From Candidatus Pantoea formicae (GTDB lineage: Bacteria; Pseudomonadota; Gammaproteobacteria; Enterobacterales; Enterobacteriaceae), in NCBI RefSeq assembly GCF_011752625.1, contig NZ_VWXD01000012.1:1-64000 (forward strand): a stretch of 64,000 nucleotides of DNA. The letters are read 5' to 3'. The number at the start of each line of letters is the position of its first letter. The first letter of the stretch is position 1. Both the position numbers and the translations under genes were made by a program. Under the pieces are notes generated by a model. The model did not search any database, was not told the DNA's origin, and was given only the letters and a program-made list of their open reading frames with translations. Positions 30,537 to 40,401 of this stretch are shown here, in pieces.

Positions 30537-30808
30537 CTTTCTGACCTCTCCTAAATCTTTTGCAAGGCGTTGATGGTGCTGGGACTGCCTTGTTATGGTG
30601 CGTCCAGCCACGATGTCCCGATTGTATGTAGCCAAACCCCGCAAGTCCAGCGGCGCAAGGCCTGCAAGGGCAGTCTGTAACACTTTTCAGTTAATGCTTA
30701 AAAAAACGCTCAGGTTCGCGCATTTTTGCGCGCGGTCACGATATTGGACTTAGGTAAAGCAGGGTTAATGGCCCTTAAAGAAAGGTAAAAGACGCGAAAA
30801 CGCGCATT

Positions 30809-30870
30809 TTTATGACGCAGTACACATATTTTGATTTCGCTATTTCTCGTTTATGCTCGTTAACGATAAA
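30809..30870 (+). promoter_or_regulatory. glpFKX control region: CRP site and GlpR operators
   Basis: A CRP-like site lies at 30809-30830 (TTATGACGCAGTACACATAT). GlpR-type operators follow: ATTTCGCTATTTCTCGTTTA (30834-30853) and TTATGCTCGTTAACGATAAA (30851-30870). The order and sequence align closely with the E. coli glpFK promoter. The rest of 30537-30957 holds the zapB upstream region, a small CGCG-AAAA-CGCG hairpin near 30791-30805 and the glpF leader, with no gene seen. Confidence 0.8.
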
Positions 30871-30957
30871 TTCACAACAGCCCTACATAAGAGCTGGGTG
30901 ACTCATGGATTGAGAACAAAAACTGATAAAATTTAACCTCGCTTCAGGAATGCCATT

Positions 30958-31806
30958 ATGAGTCAGACAACGAACACACTTAAAGGTCAGTGCATAGCCG
31001 AGTTTCTCGGCACCGGTTTGATTATCTTTTTCGGTGCAGGCTGTGTTGCTGCACTGAAACTGGCGGGTGCCGCATTCGGTCAGTGGGAAATTTGTATCAT
31101 CTGGGGTCTGGCTGTCTCCATGGCAGTTTATCTCAGCGCAGGTGTGTCAGGCGCGCATTTGAATCCGGCCGTTACGGTCGCGCTGTGCCTGTTCGCCAAC
31201 TTCGAAGGCCGTAAAGTTCTGCCTTACATCCTGGCGCAGGTTGCCGGTGCCTTCTGTGCGGCAGCGCTGGTTTACGGCCTCTACTACAATTTGTTCTTTG
31301 ACTACGAAGCCAGCCATCAAATGGTGCGTGGCAGCGTGCAGAGTCTCGACCTGGCCGGCATCTTCTCCACCTATCCGAACCCACATATCAGTGTAGGTCA
31401 GGCATTCTTGGTTGAGATGGTTATTACTGCAGTATTAATGGCCGTTATCATGGCGCTGACCGATGACGGCAACGGCGTGCCACGCGGTCCACTGGCTCCG
31501 CTGCTCATTGGTCTGCTGGTTGCCGTTATCGGTGGTTCAATGGGCCCACTGACCGGCTTCGCACTTAACCCAGCGCGTGACTTCGGTCCGAAACTGTTTG
31601 CTTTCATCGCAGGTTGGGGCCAAGTCGCCTTTACCGGTGGTAAGGATATTCCTTACTTCCTGGTGCCGATCTTTGGCCCATTAGTCGGTGCCTGCCTCGG
31701 CGCCTTCGGTTACCGTTCACTGATTGGCCGCCATCTGCCTGTCAGTGTGGTGGAAACCAGCACTGCAGAAAAACCGGTCGCCCGCGCTGAGCAGCGTAAA
31801 GCGTAA
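30958..31806 (+). CDS. glpF: glycerol facilitator GlpF
   Basis: GlpF is an aquaglyceroporin for passive glycerol uptake across the inner membrane. The 282-residue protein has six membrane spans and the two pore half-helices with NPA motifs: HLNPAV (near residue 68) and LNPARD (near 203). It is the first gene of glpFKX, with glpK starting about 30 bp downstream after a good AGGA site. GlpR and CRP control is indicated by the upstream operators. Confidence 0.96.
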   Translation: MSQTTNTLKGQCIAEFLGTGLIIFFGAGCVAALKLAGAAFGQWEICIIWGLAVSMAVYLSAGVSGAHLNPAVTVALCLFANFEGRKVLPYILAQVAGAFCAAALVYGLYYNLFFDYEASHQMVRGSVQSLDLAGIFSTYPNPHISVGQAFLVEMVITAVLMAVIMALTDDGNGVPRGPLAPLLIGLLVAVIGGSMGPLTGFALNPARDFGPKLFAFIAGWGQVAFTGGKDIPYFLVPIFGPLVGACLGAFGYRSLIGRHLPVSVVETSTAEKPVARAEQRKA

Positions 31807-31835
31807 GTTTCATCGTTAATCATCAGGAAAATAAA

Positions 31836-33347
31836 ATGACTACGACTGATAAAAAATACATTCTCGCGCTCGATCAGGGCACTACCAGCTCTCGTGCCGT
31901 TGTTCTGGATCATGACGCGAACATTGTCGCCGTCTCACAGCGTGAATTCACCCAGATTTACCCAAAAGCGGGCTGGGTTGAGCATGACCCAATGGACATT
32001 TGGGCATCACAAAGCTCGACGTTGGTTGAAGTACTGGCACATGCTGACATCCGTTCTGATGAGATCGCGGCGATTGGTATTACCAACCAGCGTGAAACCG
32101 CCATTGTATGGGATAAAGAGACCGGTAAGCCGATTTACAACGCCATTGTCTGGCAGGATCCACGTACTGCGGACTACTGTAACAAGCTGAAAAAAGAGGG
32201 TCTGGAAGAGTATATCCAGCACACCACGGGTTTGGTGATTAACCCGTACTTCTCAGGCACCAAAGTGAAGTGGATCCTCGATAACGTTGAAGGTGCGCGT
32301 GAGCGTGCAAAACGTGGCGAACTGCTGTTCGGAACGGTAGATACCTGGCTGGTGTGGAAAATGACTCAAGGTCGTGTTCACATCACTGACCACACCAACG
32401 CCTCGCGTACCATGATGTACAACATCCACGAACTGAAGTGGGATGAGCGCATGTTGGAGATTCTGGATATTCCGCGCGAAATGCTGCCGGAAGTGAAAGG
32501 CTCTTCTGAAATTTACGGCCAGACCAACATTGGTGGTAAAGGCGGTACGCGTATTCCAATCGCGGGTATTGCGGGCGACCAGCAGGCTGCACTGTATGGC
32601 CAGCTGTGCGTTCAACCGGGTATGGCGAAAAACACCTACGGTACTGGCTGCTTCATGTTGATGAACACCGGCACCGAAGCCGTAACCTCAACACACGGCT
32701 TACTGACGACCATCGCCTGTGGTCCACGTGGTGAAGTGAACTACGCACTGGAAGGTGCCGTATTTATCGGTGGTGCCTCTATTCAGTGGTTGCGCGATGA
32801 GATGAAGCTGATCAGTGATTCCACTGACTCTGAATACTTCGCTTTGAAAGTGAAAGACACCAACGGCGTTTACATGGTGCCTGCGTTTACCGGTCTGGGT
32901 GCGCCTTACTGGGATCCGTATGCACGTGGTGCCATCTTCGGCCTGACACGCGGAGCGAATGCTAACCACATTATCCGCGCAACGCTGGAGTCCATTGCTT
33001 ACCAGACGCGTGACGTACTGGAAGCCATGCAGAATGATGCAGGAACGCGTCTGCAATCACTGCGTGTCGATGGCGGTGCCGTCGCCAACAACTTCCTGAT
33101 GCAGTTCCAGTCAGACATTCTCGGCACGCGTGTTGAGCGTCCAGAAGTGCGTGAAGTCACCGCGCTGGGTGCGGCTTACCTCGCAGGCTTGGCTGTCGGC
33201 TTCTGGAGCGATCTGGAGGAAGTGCGTGCGAAAGCGGTAGTTGAGCGTGAGTTCCGCCCAAGCATCGAAACCACCGAGCGTAACGTGCGCTATGCAGGCT
33301 GGAAAAAAGCCGTGGCACGTGCGCAAGCCTGGGAAGACGCTGAGTAA
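31836..33347 (+). CDS. glpK: glycerol kinase
   Basis: GlpK phosphorylates glycerol to glycerol-3-phosphate and traps it in the cell. The 503-residue FGGY-family protein has [11 protein letters not shown] (nucleotide binding), GITNQRET and [20 protein letters not shown]. In the C-terminal segment where E. coli GlpK binds the phosphotransferase protein EIIA-Glc, this protein reads [10 protein letters not shown] against E. coli PGIETTERNY. Inhibition by EIIA-Glc could therefore differ in strength. A terminator follows, so glpX may depend on readthrough or its own promoter. Confidence 0.96.
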   Translation: MTTTDKKYILALDQGTTSSRAVVLDHDANIVAVSQREFTQIYPKAGWVEHDPMDIWASQSSTLVEVLAHADIRSDEIAAIGITNQRETAIVWDKETGKPIYNAIVWQDPRTADYCNKLKKEGLEEYIQHTTGLVINPYFSGTKVKWILDNVEGARERAKRGELLFGTVDTWLVWKMTQGRVHITDHTNASRTMMYNIHELKWDERMLEILDIPREMLPEVKGSSEIYGQTNIGGKGGTRIPIAGIAGDQQAALYGQLCVQPGMAKNTYGTGCFMLMNTGTEAVTSTHGLLTTIACGPRGEVNYALEGAVFIGGASIQWLRDEMKLISDSTDSEYFALKVKDTNGVYMVPAFTGLGAPYWDPYARGAIFGLTRGANANHIIRATLESIAYQTRDVLEAMQNDAGTRLQSLRVDGGAVANNFLMQFQSDILGTRVERPEVREVTALGAAYLAGLAVGFWSDLEEVRAKAVVEREFRPSIETTERNVRYAGWKKAVARAQAWEDAE

Positions 33348-33357
33348 CATGCTTCAG

Positions 33358-33384
33358 ACCCGCAGCACTCTGCTGCGGGTTTTT
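33358..33384 (+). terminator. terminator after glpK
   Basis: ACCCGCAGC / GCTGCGGGT forms a 9 bp stem with a 5-base loop, followed by TTTT. It lies between glpK and glpX and may be partial. Confidence 0.8.
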
Positions 33385-33445
33385 CTCCCCGCCCTGCTTC
33401 CTCCCCCGTGCTACACTGCCTACCTGTTTTTTATCAGGTGCAACC

Positions 33446-34456
33446 ATGAAACGAGAACTCGCGATTGAATTTTCCCGTGTGACCGAAGCCGCTGCATTAG
33501 CGGGCTATCACTGGTTAGGACGCGGCGATAAAAATGCGGCCGACGGCGCTGCCGTTCACGCCATGCGCATTATGCTGAACACGATCGATATCGACGGCCA
33601 GATTGTGATTGGTGAGGGCGAAATCGACGAAGCGCCGATGCTGTATATCGGTGAAAAAGTCGGTACCGGCCGTGGTGATGCGGTGGATATCGCTGTCGAT
33701 CCGATCGAAGGCACACGCATGACGGCGATGGGCCAGGCCAACGCGCTGGCGGTTTTGGCGGTCGGCGATAAGGGCAGTTTCCTGCACGCACCTGATATGT
33801 ACATGGAAAAGCTGATTGTGGGTCCCGGCGCGCGTGGCGCCATCGACCTGAATCAACCATTGGAAACCAATCTGCAAAACATCGCCGTGGCGCTGGGTAA
33901 ACCGCTCAGCCAGCTAACGGTGTCGATTTTGGCCAAGCCGCGTCATGATGCAGTCATTGCCCAGCTGCAACAGCTTGGCGTGCGCGTATTCTCCTTCCCG
34001 GATGGCGATGTCGCCGCGTCGATTTTGACCTGCATGCCGGATAGCGAAGTGGATGTGATGTACGGCATCGGCGGCGCGCCGGAAGGCGTGGTGTCGGCAG
34101 CGGTGATCCGCGCGATGGATGGCGACATGCAGGCACGTTTGCTGGCACGTCATGAAGTCAAAGGCGATAACGCAGAAAATCGTCGTCTTGGCGAAAACGA
34201 GCTGCAACGCTGCGCGGAGATGGGCATCAAAGCCGGGGAAGTGTTGAAGCTGGAAGAGATGGCACGCAACGATAACGTGATTTTTGCGGCCACCGGCATC
34301 ACCACCGGTGACTTGTTGAAAGGCATCACGCGTAACGGCAACATCGCCACCAGTGAAACCCTGCTGGTGCGCGGCAAATCACGCACCATCCGCCGCATCC
34401 AGTCGATCCACTATCTCGATCGCAAAGACGCGGCGCTGCATCAGTTTATCCTGTAA
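33446..34456 (+). CDS. glpX: fructose-1,6-bisphosphatase class II GlpX
   Basis: GlpX hydrolyses fructose-1,6-bisphosphate in gluconeogenesis, the route from glycerol to hexose. The 336-residue protein has the metal-binding motifs GEGEIDEAPM and AVDPIEGTRMT, and YGIGGAPEGVVSAA. Length equals E. coli GlpX. It is the third gene of the glycerol cluster. Its last 11 bases overlap the end of emrD on the opposite strand. Confidence 0.95.
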   Translation: MKRELAIEFSRVTEAAALAGYHWLGRGDKNAADGAAVHAMRIMLNTIDIDGQIVIGEGEIDEAPMLYIGEKVGTGRGDAVDIAVDPIEGTRMTAMGQANALAVLAVGDKGSFLHAPDMYMEKLIVGPGARGAIDLNQPLETNLQNIAVALGKPLSQLTVSILAKPRHDAVIAQLQQLGVRVFSFPDGDVAASILTCMPDSEVDVMYGIGGAPEGVVSAAVIRAMDGDMQARLLARHEVKGDNAENRRLGENELQRCAEMGIKAGEVLKLEEMARNDNVIFAATGITTGDLLKGITRNGNIATSETLLVRGKSRTIRRIQSIHYLDRKDAALHQFIL

Positions 34457-35642
34457 TCGCCTGCTTGCCGCTCTCCGGATGGCGTGAGAGCGGCCACCAG
34501 CACAGCAGCATCACCAGTGATGTGACGAACATCAACATGCCCAGGCTCGACTGATCGTGCTGTGGCAGCAGCGCTGACAGCCAGGCTATCACGCCAGAAC
34601 CTAAGTTCTGCAACCCGCCAATCAGCGCCCCCGCGCTGCCGGCTAACCATGCGTATGGCTCCATCGCGCCGGAGGTGGCCAGCGGGAACAACATTCCGGC
34701 ACCGAAGAAGAACAGCGCAGCAGGCACCAGCAGCGTCCAGATATTCATCACGCCGAACCAAGCCGGAATCCACATCAGCAAGCCCGCCAGCAAGCAGCTA
34801 TTTACGCCATACCACATGAGCGTGTGCCACGATTTCTGCTCGCGCCCGGCAAACCATGCGCCAAAGAATGCCGCTGGAATCGGCAGGATAAACAGAATGC
34901 TGACGGTCAGCCCGTCAAGCCCCAGCACACCGCCCATCAGCACGCCACAGCTGGCCTCAAACACCGCAATCCCCGCGAGTGCCCCAATCAGCAAGAGCAG
35001 ATAACGCATGAAGTTACCGTCACTGAGTAGTGTGGCGTAACGACGCAGGAACGGCGTTGCAGGCGTATCGACCGGGCGCGTCTCCGGCAACCAACGCGCC
35101 ATGGAGACCGTGACTGCCACGCAAAGCAACAACAGGAAGGCAAAACACGCATGCCATCCAAACAGATGCGTCAGCAGTGCACCTATCACCGGCGCCAATA
35201 GCGGGCTCACCAAAATGCCCATGTTGAGCAAGCTGTTAGCCTGACGCAGTGCAATACCGGAATAGAGATCACGCGGCATGGTGCGTGCCATGACGCCCGC
35301 CACACCTGTACCTAACCCCTGCACCGCGCTACCCAATACCAGTATCGGCAAGGACGGTGCGAACATAGCGATCAACGCCCCCACGGCAAAGATCGTCATG
35401 CCCACCAGGATCACCGGACGGCGGCCAAAGCTGTCTGACAGTGGGCCATAGATCAGCTGCGATCCGCCATATGTCATCAGATAAGCGGCCATCACCTGTT
35501 GCATGGTGCCGCTACGCACATTGAGTGCCTCGGCCATGTTCGCCATGGCGGGTACGTAGATGGTTTGCGCCATCTGTCCGACCGCCACCAGCACGATCAG
35601 CATGAATAACAGGAAGCGGTTTTGTGATTTATTCTTCAACAT
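34446..35642 (-). CDS. emrD: multidrug efflux MFS transporter EmrD
   Basis: EmrD is a proton-driven major facilitator family exporter of uncouplers and amphipathic drugs. The 398-residue protein has twelve predicted membrane spans and the loop motif YGPLSDSFGRRPVIL (MFS motif A). It matches E. coli EmrD along its length, including the SILFILPIPAAFFGAWFAGR segment. I take ATG 35642 (MLKNKSQN). A TTG at 35669 is also in frame, and neither has a strong ribosome site. In E. coli the gene is at a different locus. A weak hairpin with a following T run lies in its leader. Confidence 0.88.
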   Translation of the reverse strand: MLKNKSQNRFLLFMLIVLVAVGQMAQTIYVPAMANMAEALNVRSGTMQQVMAAYLMTYGGSQLIYGPLSDSFGRRPVILVGMTIFAVGALIAMFAPSLPILVLGSAVQGLGTGVAGVMARTMPRDLYSGIALRQANSLLNMGILVSPLLAPVIGALLTHLFGWHACFAFLLLLCVAVTVSMARWLPETRPVDTPATPFLRRYATLLSDGNFMRYLLLLIGALAGIAVFEASCGVLMGGVLGLDGLTVSILFILPIPAAFFGAWFAGREQKSWHTLMWYGVNSCLLAGLLMWIPAWFGVMNIWTLLVPAALFFFGAGMLFPLATSGAMEPYAWLAGSAGALIGGLQNLGSGVIAWLSALLPQHDQSSLGMLMFVTSLVMLLCWWPLSRHPESGKQAITG

Positions 35643-35675
35643 GGAACAAAATGTCTGCCTGAGAAACAAAATAAA

Positions 35676-35697
35676 AGCAGCACTAAAAAAGGCTGCT
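35676..35697 (-). other. possible leader hairpin upstream of emrD
   Basis: On the minus strand AGCAGC / GCTGCT (10-base loop) is followed by TTTATTTTG, 34 bases before the emrD ATG. It looks like a weak terminator or attenuator. The rest of 35643-35932 should contain the divergent emrD and fpr promoters. I see a GAGGGGAG and a GATAAT-like run, but no convincing paired -35/-10. Confidence 0.3.
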
Positions 35698-35932
35698 GGC
35701 GATTAATGGCGGCAAAAATATCAGGATTCAGTGACAAATCGAGAGGGGAGTACAAAGCGATGTCACTTAAGGTGTCAAGAATACGTACCGGGTCGTAACT
35801 CGGCCGCTACAGTTGATAGGGAGTGCGCACCATTTGTCGTTGAGAGCCCTTTGCCCAACATGGGGGTGGAAATCTATTGGATGGCTGGCGATGATAATCA
35901 CATGCCTGAATAATCAACAATAAGGAGCGAAC

Positions 35933-36679
35933 ATGGCAGAGTGGATTAACGCTGAAGTTGAAGAGGTCAAAAACTGGACCGATGCCCTGTTCAGTCTGCG
36001 CGTCAGGGCACCCATCGACGCCTTTACCGCTGGGCAGTTTGCCAAACTCGCGTTGGAAATTGACGGCGAGCGCGTGCAGCGCGCCTACTCTTACGTGAAT
36101 GCGCCTCAGGACCCGCTGCTGGAGTTCTACCTGGTGACCGTCCCTGAGGGCAAACTCAGCCCACGCTTGCAGGCCTTAAAGCCCGGCGATCAGGTGATGG
36201 TCACCAAAGAAGCGGCGGGTTTCTTTGTACTCGATGAAATTCCCGACTGTAATACCCTGTGGATGCTGGCCACCGGCACGGCAATCGGCCCTTATTTATC
36301 TATCTTGCAACAGGGCGAAGGTCTGGAACGTTTCGACAACATTGTCCTGGTGCATGCAGCGCGCTTCGCAGATGACCTGAGCTTTTTACCGCTGATGCAG
36401 CAGTTACAGCAGCGTTATGCCGGCAAACTGCATATTCAGACGGTGGTGAGCCGCGAGGTGATTGCCGGTTCCCTGCATGGACGTGTGCCGCAACTTATTG
36501 AGAGTGGCGAACTGGAACGTGCCGTTGGCTTGCCGATGAGCGCCGATACCAGCCACGTGATGCTGTGCGGTAATCCGCAGATGGTACGTGATACCCAGCA
36601 ATTACTGAAAGAGTCTCGTGAAATGCGTAAACATTTCAAACGCAAACCGGGCCATATGACCAGTGAACATTATTGGTAA
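35933..36679 (+). CDS. fpr: ferredoxin/flavodoxin-NADP+ reductase
   Basis: Fpr passes electrons from NADPH to flavodoxin or ferredoxin. The 248-residue protein has the FAD motif RAYSYVNAP (near residues 50-58), the NADP-binding ATGTAIGPYLSIL and CGNPQMVRDTQ, and the conserved C-terminal EHYW. AAGGAG precedes the ATG. In E. coli fpr belongs to the SoxRS regulon; I could not find a clear soxbox here. Confidence 0.95.
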   Translation: MAEWINAEVEEVKNWTDALFSLRVRAPIDAFTAGQFAKLALEIDGERVQRAYSYVNAPQDPLLEFYLVTVPEGKLSPRLQALKPGDQVMVTKEAAGFFVLDEIPDCNTLWMLATGTAIGPYLSILQQGEGLERFDNIVLVHAARFADDLSFLPLMQQLQQRYAGKLHIQTVVSREVIAGSLHGRVPQLIESGELERAVGLPMSADTSHVMLCGNPQMVRDTQQLLKESREMRKHFKRKPGHMTSEHYW

Positions 36680-36722
36680 TCCGCGATGTGTGATTAATCT
36701 GAGATTTTTCGCAGTGCGGGTT

Positions 36723-36752
36723 TTGACTTTGCCCGGTAAAAACCGTTCTAAT
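36723..36752 (+). promoter_or_regulatory. possible yiiQ promoter
   Basis: TTGACT (36723-36728) and TCTAAT (36747-36752) are separated by 18 bp, about 30 bases before the yiiQ start. Confidence 0.5.
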
Positions 36753-36785
36753 CGTGGGCTAAGTGAATGATTTAGGGCCGAAGCA

Positions 36786-37376
36786 ATGAAGAACCTGCCA
36801 GTCGCGCTGTTAGTCAGCGTTGCGCTGACATTTCCCGTCTGGGCAGAGGATGCGACACCGCAGGATCGGAGCGATCACCTGCCCGCCGCCCCCTATCTGT
36901 TAGCGGGTGCTCCGACCTTCGATATGACCATCGCGCAGTTCCGCGAAAAGTACAATACCGCCAATCCGGACCTGCCCTTGCTGGAATATCGTGCGATTGA
37001 CAGCCGTGATGACAAGAGCAATCTCACGCGCGCGGCCAGTAAAATTAGCGAAACGCTCTACGCTTCTACCGCGCTGGAACAAGGCACCGGTAAAATCAAA
37101 ACCCTGCAAATCACCTGGCTCCCCGTGCCAGGACCCGACATGAAAGCGGCACAAGCACGTGCGATGGATTACATGACCGCCTTGCTGCGCTTTTTCGTGC
37201 CTGGGTTATCGCCTGAAGATGGCCGTAAAAAGCTCGATTCCCTGCTTAGCGCCGGTAAAGGTGCGCGCTATTTTGCGCGTACCGAGGGCGCACTGCGCTT
37301 CGTGGTCGCTGATAACGGCGATAAGGGCCTGACCTTCGCCGTAGAGCCGATAAAACTGGCGCTTGCGACCCCTTGA
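36786..37376 (+). CDS. yiiQ: periplasmic protein YiiQ (DUF1454)
   Basis: This 196-residue protein of unknown function has a cleavable signal peptide (MKNLPVALLVSVALTFPVWA). The mature part shares APYLLAGAPTFD, LTRAASKI, ASTALE and EGALRFVVADNGDKGLTFAVEPIKLAL with E. coli YiiQ. It lies between fpr and tpiA as in E. coli, but yiiR, which E. coli has beside it, is absent. Confidence 0.88.
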   Translation: MKNLPVALLVSVALTFPVWAEDATPQDRSDHLPAAPYLLAGAPTFDMTIAQFREKYNTANPDLPLLEYRAIDSRDDKSNLTRAASKISETLYASTALEQGTGKIKTLQITWLPVPGPDMKAAQARAMDYMTALLRFFVPGLSPEDGRKKLDSLLSAGKGARYFARTEGALRFVVADNGDKGLTFAVEPIKLALATP

Positions 37377-37496
37377 TCACTCCGGCAAAAATGACGAAAA
37401 GCAAAGCCAGCGGCACATTTGATCTCTATACTGTCTGGCAGACATCGCTGCCCGATGGCAGCGCTATTTCATGAATCGCGTTATGCGGAGGAAAGA

Positions 37497-38264
37497 ATGC
37501 GACATCCACTGGTTATGGGTAACTGGAAACTGAACGGCAGTAAGCACATGGCGGGCGAGCTGATCGAAGGTCTGCGTAAAGAGCTGTCTGGTGTGGAAGG
37601 TTGTGGTGTAGCGATTGCCCCACCGGCTATCTATCTTGACCTGGCTAAACACGCCATTTCCGGTAGCCACATTGCACTGGGTGCTCAGAACGTAGACGTT
37701 AACCTGTCTGGTGCATTCACCGGTGAAACCTCCGCAGAGATGCTGAAAGACGTCGGCGCGAAATACATCATTATCGGCCACTCTGAGCGCCGTACCTACC
37801 ACAAAGAAAGCGACGAGTTCATCGCGAAGAAATTCGCTGTGCTGAAAGCAGCCGGTCTGATCCCTGTGCTGTGCATCGGTGAAACCGAAGCAGAAAACGA
37901 AGCGGGCAAAACTGAAGAAGTGTGTGCTCGTCAGATCGATGCCGTGCTGGAAACCCAAGGCGCAGCAGCCTTCGAAGGCGTGGTGATTGCTTATGAACCT
38001 GTCTGGGCGATCGGCACTGGCAAGTCAGCTACCCCTGCTCAGGCGCAGGCTGTGCACAAATTCATTCGTGACCACATCGCGAAGAAAGATGCCGCGATTG
38101 CTCAGCAAGTCATCATTCAGTACGGCGGTTCGGTTAACGACAAAAACGCCGCAGAACTGTTCACTCAGCCAGATATCGATGGCGCACTGGTGGGCGGCGC
38201 TTCACTGAAGGCAGATGCCTTCGCCGTGATTGTTAAAGCAGCTGCTGCAGCGAAAAACGCGTAA
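37497..38264 (+). CDS. tpiA: triosephosphate isomerase
   Basis: TpiA interconverts dihydroxyacetone phosphate and glyceraldehyde-3-phosphate. The 255-residue TIM barrel has the catalytic residues in NWKLNGS (Lys), IIGHSERR (His) and [11 protein letters not shown] (Glu). GGAGG precedes ATG 37497, which gives [10 protein letters not shown] as in E. coli; an upstream extension of 26 codons is not supported. Codon use looks strongly biased, as for a highly expressed gene. A terminator follows. Confidence 0.97.
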   Translation: MRHPLVMGNWKLNGSKHMAGELIEGLRKELSGVEGCGVAIAPPAIYLDLAKHAISGSHIALGAQNVDVNLSGAFTGETSAEMLKDVGAKYIIIGHSERRTYHKESDEFIAKKFAVLKAAGLIPVLCIGETEAENEAGKTEEVCARQIDAVLETQGAAAFEGVVIAYEPVWAIGTGKSATPAQAQAVHKFIRDHIAKKDAAIAQQVIIQYGGSVNDKNAAELFTQPDIDGALVGGASLKADAFAVIVKAAAAAKNA

Positions 38265-38282
38265 GTATTCCGCTTGGTAATA

Positions 38283-38308
38283 AGGCGGCTCATCAGCCGC
38301 CTTTTTTT
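38283..38308 (+). terminator. tpiA terminator
   Basis: AGGCGGCT / AGCCGCCT with a CATC loop is followed by seven Ts. Confidence 0.92.
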
Positions 38309-38376
38309 GGTCATCATAAACGGCGACAATTCGTGTACTTTTCCTGCGCGTTGCGTGTCTACGATGAAGCCTGTGT

Positions 38377-39135
38377 CTAATGATCTAAAATCTTGCAATT
38401 ATGATCCTGCAACTCCTCCGCAGAACCACTGTTCAACTTAAGCCAATTCCGCTCTAACGCTAACAGGGCCAAACGCCCATCCGGCAGCGCTGCCAACGCT
38501 AATCCATATTTGCCCATTTCCATGCGTGCATTCGGCACTTCTTCCGCTAAGCGGATAAAGGCACTTTGCTGTGCCAACTCCGCAGTGGACAGCGTGCGAA
38601 TCAGATAGTGATGTTTTTGCAACGTGGCGGATTGCCACTGATCGTTGAGTCGTGTCGTGAGGTTATCTAACTGCTGACGGACATCGGGACGCAGGCAGGA
38701 AATATGGATATGCAGTTGATTCTGCGATCGGCCATACTGCGCGTTAATCGCCAGCGACAGTGCGCTATCCGCAATCGGCCCACCTCGTTTTTTTGCCAGT
38801 AAACCGCGCTGCTGCCAGGCCGCAGCAAACAGGTTTGGCGTAGTGGGTTCAAGAATGATGGGACTTTCCATCCCGGTGATTTTCTCAATCGGCATCAGCA
38901 AATACTGCAAAGGCCCGTTGAGATCTTTCAACGTGACATAGCCCTGTGCCGTATTCACTTGCTGGCAAGGGGCGGGATTGCCACTCTTTGCCATGTTCGG
39001 CACGCACTTTTCACTGATGATCTGCCACAGTGCGTTGGAATTCTTCTGGAAGTGGAAGGCGCTGACGATCAATCCGACAATCAGTACCAGCAGTAAAACG
39101 GTTAGCAACTTCAGGGTGCGACGACTTCCCTGCAT
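38377..39135 (-). CDS. cdh: CDP-diacylglycerol pyrophosphatase
   Basis: Cdh hydrolyses CDP-diacylglycerol to phosphatidate and CMP. The 252-residue protein has an N-terminal membrane anchor (about residues 10-28). The HIT-like phosphohydrolase motif is in QLHIHISCLRPDVR, preceded by LAINAQYGRSQN. KDLNGPLQYLLMPIEKITG is shared with E. coli Cdh. It is separated from sbp by a terminator. Confidence 0.93.
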   Translation of the reverse strand: MQGSRRTLKLLTVLLLVLIVGLIVSAFHFQKNSNALWQIISEKCVPNMAKSGNPAPCQQVNTAQGYVTLKDLNGPLQYLLMPIEKITGMESPIILEPTTPNLFAAAWQQRGLLAKKRGGPIADSALSLAINAQYGRSQNQLHIHISCLRPDVRQQLDNLTTRLNDQWQSATLQKHHYLIRTLSTAELAQQSAFIRLAEEVPNARMEMGKYGLALAALPDGRLALLALERNWLKLNSGSAEELQDHNCKILDH

Positions 39136-39217
39136 GGCCAGTTCCTCAGTTCATCACCTGCGAGCATCCTCGCCTGCCGTTTGGGCAATGTCACGGACTT
39201 TTACTGCTGTATAATGC

Positions 39218-39248
39218 AAAACGGCCAGCGCCAGGCTGACCGTTTCTG
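39218..39248 (-). terminator. sbp terminator
   Basis: AAACGGnCAG / CTGnCCGTTT forms a stem with one mismatch and a 7-base loop, directly after the sbp stop on the minus strand. The following sequence TTGCATT has a poor T run. Confidence 0.6.
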
Positions 39249-39264
39249 TTTGATGCGATGACGA

Positions 39265-40254
39265 TTAAGGTTTCATGACCTGATCGTAACTGCCACCATC
39301 GGCGAAGTGGGCTTTCTGCGCTTGCGTCCAACCACCGAACTTGCTGTCGATAGTGAACAGTTTCACCGGCGCAAAGGTGCTGGCGAACTTCTTCGCGACT
39401 TCAGGATCGCGCGGACGATAGAAGTTTTCCGCTGCAATCGTCTGGCCTTCTGGCGAGTAGAGATATTTCAGGTACTCTTCGGCGACTTTACGTGTGCCCT
39501 GCTCATCCACGACTTTATCGACCACGGATACGGTAGGTTCAGCCAGAATCGACTCGCTCGGGGTCACGATTTCAAACTTGTCTTTACCCAGTTTGTTCAC
39601 CGCCAGATACGCTTCGTTTTCCCAGGCAATCAGCACATCACCAATGCCACGCTCTACGAAGGTGTTGGTGGCACCACGTGCACCCGAATCCTGCACTTCT
39701 ACGTTCTTGAACAGCGCCTTCACATACGCCAGCGCTTTGGCCTGATCGCCGTTGTTCTGATCCAGTGCCCAGCCCCATGCGGCCAGATAGTTCCAGCGTG
39801 CGCCACCTGAAGTTTTCGGGTTCGGCGTGATCACCGATACGCCAGGTTTAATCAAATCATTCCAGTCATGAATGCCCTTCGGGTTGCCTTTACGAACCAG
39901 GAACACGATGGTGGAAGTGTACGGTGCGGAGTTGTCCGGCAGGCGTTTGATCCAGTTTTTATCAATACGACCACGGTCGGCAATCGCATCTACATCAGAC
40001 TGCAGCGCCAGCGTCACCACATCGGCACGAATGCCATTGATGACTGAAGTGGCTTGCTTGCCGGAGCCACCGTGCGACTGACGGATGACCACATTGTCGC
40101 CCGTTTCCTGTTTGTAGTGCGCGCTAAACGCTTTGTTGTATTGCTCATACAACTCACGCGTTGGATCGTAAGAAACGTTTAACAGCTGGATATCCTTTGC
40201 CAAAACACTGGTGGAAGCCAGTAACAGGGTGACACCAATACTCCACTTGTTCAT
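39265..40254 (-). CDS. sbp: periplasmic sulfate-binding protein
   Basis: Sbp delivers sulfate to the CysTWA ABC transporter. The 329-residue precursor has a signal peptide ([21 protein letters not shown]) and family motifs [20 protein letters not shown] and [17 protein letters not shown]. The upstream AT-rich region (about 40290-40360) is where CysB-type activators act in E. coli, but I cannot define a site. The transporter genes themselves are not in this window. Confidence 0.95.
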   Translation of the reverse strand: MNKWSIGVTLLLASTSVLAKDIQLLNVSYDPTRELYEQYNKAFSAHYKQETGDNVVIRQSHGGSGKQATSVINGIRADVVTLALQSDVDAIADRGRIDKNWIKRLPDNSAPYTSTIVFLVRKGNPKGIHDWNDLIKPGVSVITPNPKTSGGARWNYLAAWGWALDQNNGDQAKALAYVKALFKNVEVQDSGARGATNTFVERGIGDVLIAWENEAYLAVNKLGKDKFEIVTPSESILAEPTVSVVDKVVDEQGTRKVAEEYLKYLYSPEGQTIAAENFYRPRDPEVAKKFASTFAPVKLFTIDSKFGGWTQAQKAHFADGGSYDQVMKP

Positions 40255-40360
40255 TGCTTGCTCTCCCGAGGTCGTTATAGAACAAGACTGACATAAACCA
40301 ATCCAATGATTAAAGAATTAAAAATAAGTGGTTATAACTTAAGGGAATATAAACAGGGGT

Positions 40361-40390
40361 AAAAAAGGGCACGGTGAAGACCGCGCCCTT
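40361..40390 (-). terminator. pfkA terminator
   Basis: AAGGGC / GCCCTT with inner GGT / ACC pairing forms a hairpin just after the pfkA stop on the minus strand. It is followed by TTTTT. Confidence 0.85.
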
Positions 40391-40401
40391 ATTCAGATTG
40401 A

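Noticed and set aside
35731-35913. Possible 60-residue protein upstream of fpr, GTG start
   Set aside because: There is only a weak AGGA before it, no recognisable similarity and no membrane or repeat features; the region must also hold the fpr promoter.
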